A stretch of 6,057 nucleotides of DNA from Chloroflexota bacterium. GTDB taxonomy: Bacteria > Chloroflexota > Ktedonobacteria > Ktedonobacterales > Ktedonobacteraceae. The notes under the pieces were generated by a model that saw only the letters and a program-made list of their open reading frames with translations, had not been told where the DNA came from and did not search any database. The DNA is taken from the NCBI GenBank assembly GCA_005881995.1, contig VBHV01000019.1, forward strand, positions 1 to 6,057, in the 5' to 3' direction. The first letter of the stretch is position 1, and the number at the start of each line of letters is the position of its first letter. Shown here in pieces: positions 5,956 through 6,057 of the stretch. The position numbers were made by a program, and so were the translations under genes.

Positions 5956-6057
5956 TCAGGCATACCAATCCTCTCTCCTCAGCGGTAGCCCACTGTGTCC
6001 CTTTTCCGTCTTCACCAACAAGGTTTGATACAGGTTCCCCCTTCCCACCTCAAACTC
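5956..6057 (-). CDS. C-terminal end of an unidentified upstream ORF (5' end outside the window)
   Basis: Only one of the three minus frames stays open from the right edge for 33 codons, ending in TGA at 5958-5956; the other two stop early. The tail reads as an ordinary charged C-terminus finishing in LRREDWYA. It stops 48 bases before the radical SAM start, in the same direction and without an obvious terminator, which fits an operon. Too little is present to name a family, and a chance open frame of this length cannot be excluded. Confidence 0.4.
   Translation of the reverse strand, partial: EFEVGRGNLYQTLLVKTEKGHSGLPLRREDWYA

Overview
The window carries a minus-strand biosynthetic block that reads from right to left. 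In transcription order it holds the tail of an unidentified ORF (6057-5956), a radical SAM enzyme (5907-4948), a 180-bp intergenic region with a good sigma70-type promoter, a fatty acyl-AMP ligase or FAAL (4767-3220), and a large modular polyketide synthase (from 3132, running off the left edge). The PKS frame is open for 1044 codons, exactly from position 3132 to position 1, so it has no frameshift and continues outside the window.

The logic is that of a lipid-primed polyketide assembly line. The FAAL would activate a free fatty acid as acyl-AMP and load it on the ACP at the N-terminus of the PKS. The adjacent KS has an intact active-site Cys and would extend the chain with a unit chosen by an AT with malonyl-type motifs. 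The radical SAM enzyme upstream is a candidate tailoring enzyme, but its substrate cannot be read from sequence.

The most unusual part is the FAAL/PKS junction. A ~70-bp repeat occurs twice, 392 bp apart, once inside the FAAL coding sequence and once inside the PKS coding sequence, in different reading frames. Each copy folds as a 9-bp outer stem enclosing two 5-bp hairpins. The differences between copies keep the fold, including one fully compensatory base-pair change. In the FAAL the repeat corresponds to a ~25-residue insertion just before the conserved LRTGDLGF motif. Between the two copies, the FAAL reading frame breaks off directly after its YPQDIELTV motif and lacks almost the whole C-terminal subdomain. 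The breakpoint is followed by a strong nested hairpin (3146-3188) that resembles the right end of an IS200/IS605-type element. This suggests that small mobile elements have remodelled, and perhaps damaged, the loading end of this pathway.

The host is a bacterium of moderately high GC with Shine-Dalgarno and TTGACA-type signals. FAAL-ACP-KS-AT arrangements are familiar from cyanobacteria, myxobacteria and Chloroflexota (Ktedonobacteria). The sequence alone does not decide between these; a Ktedonobacteria-like host is only a guess. No tRNA, rRNA, CRISPR array or intact insertion sequence was seen.
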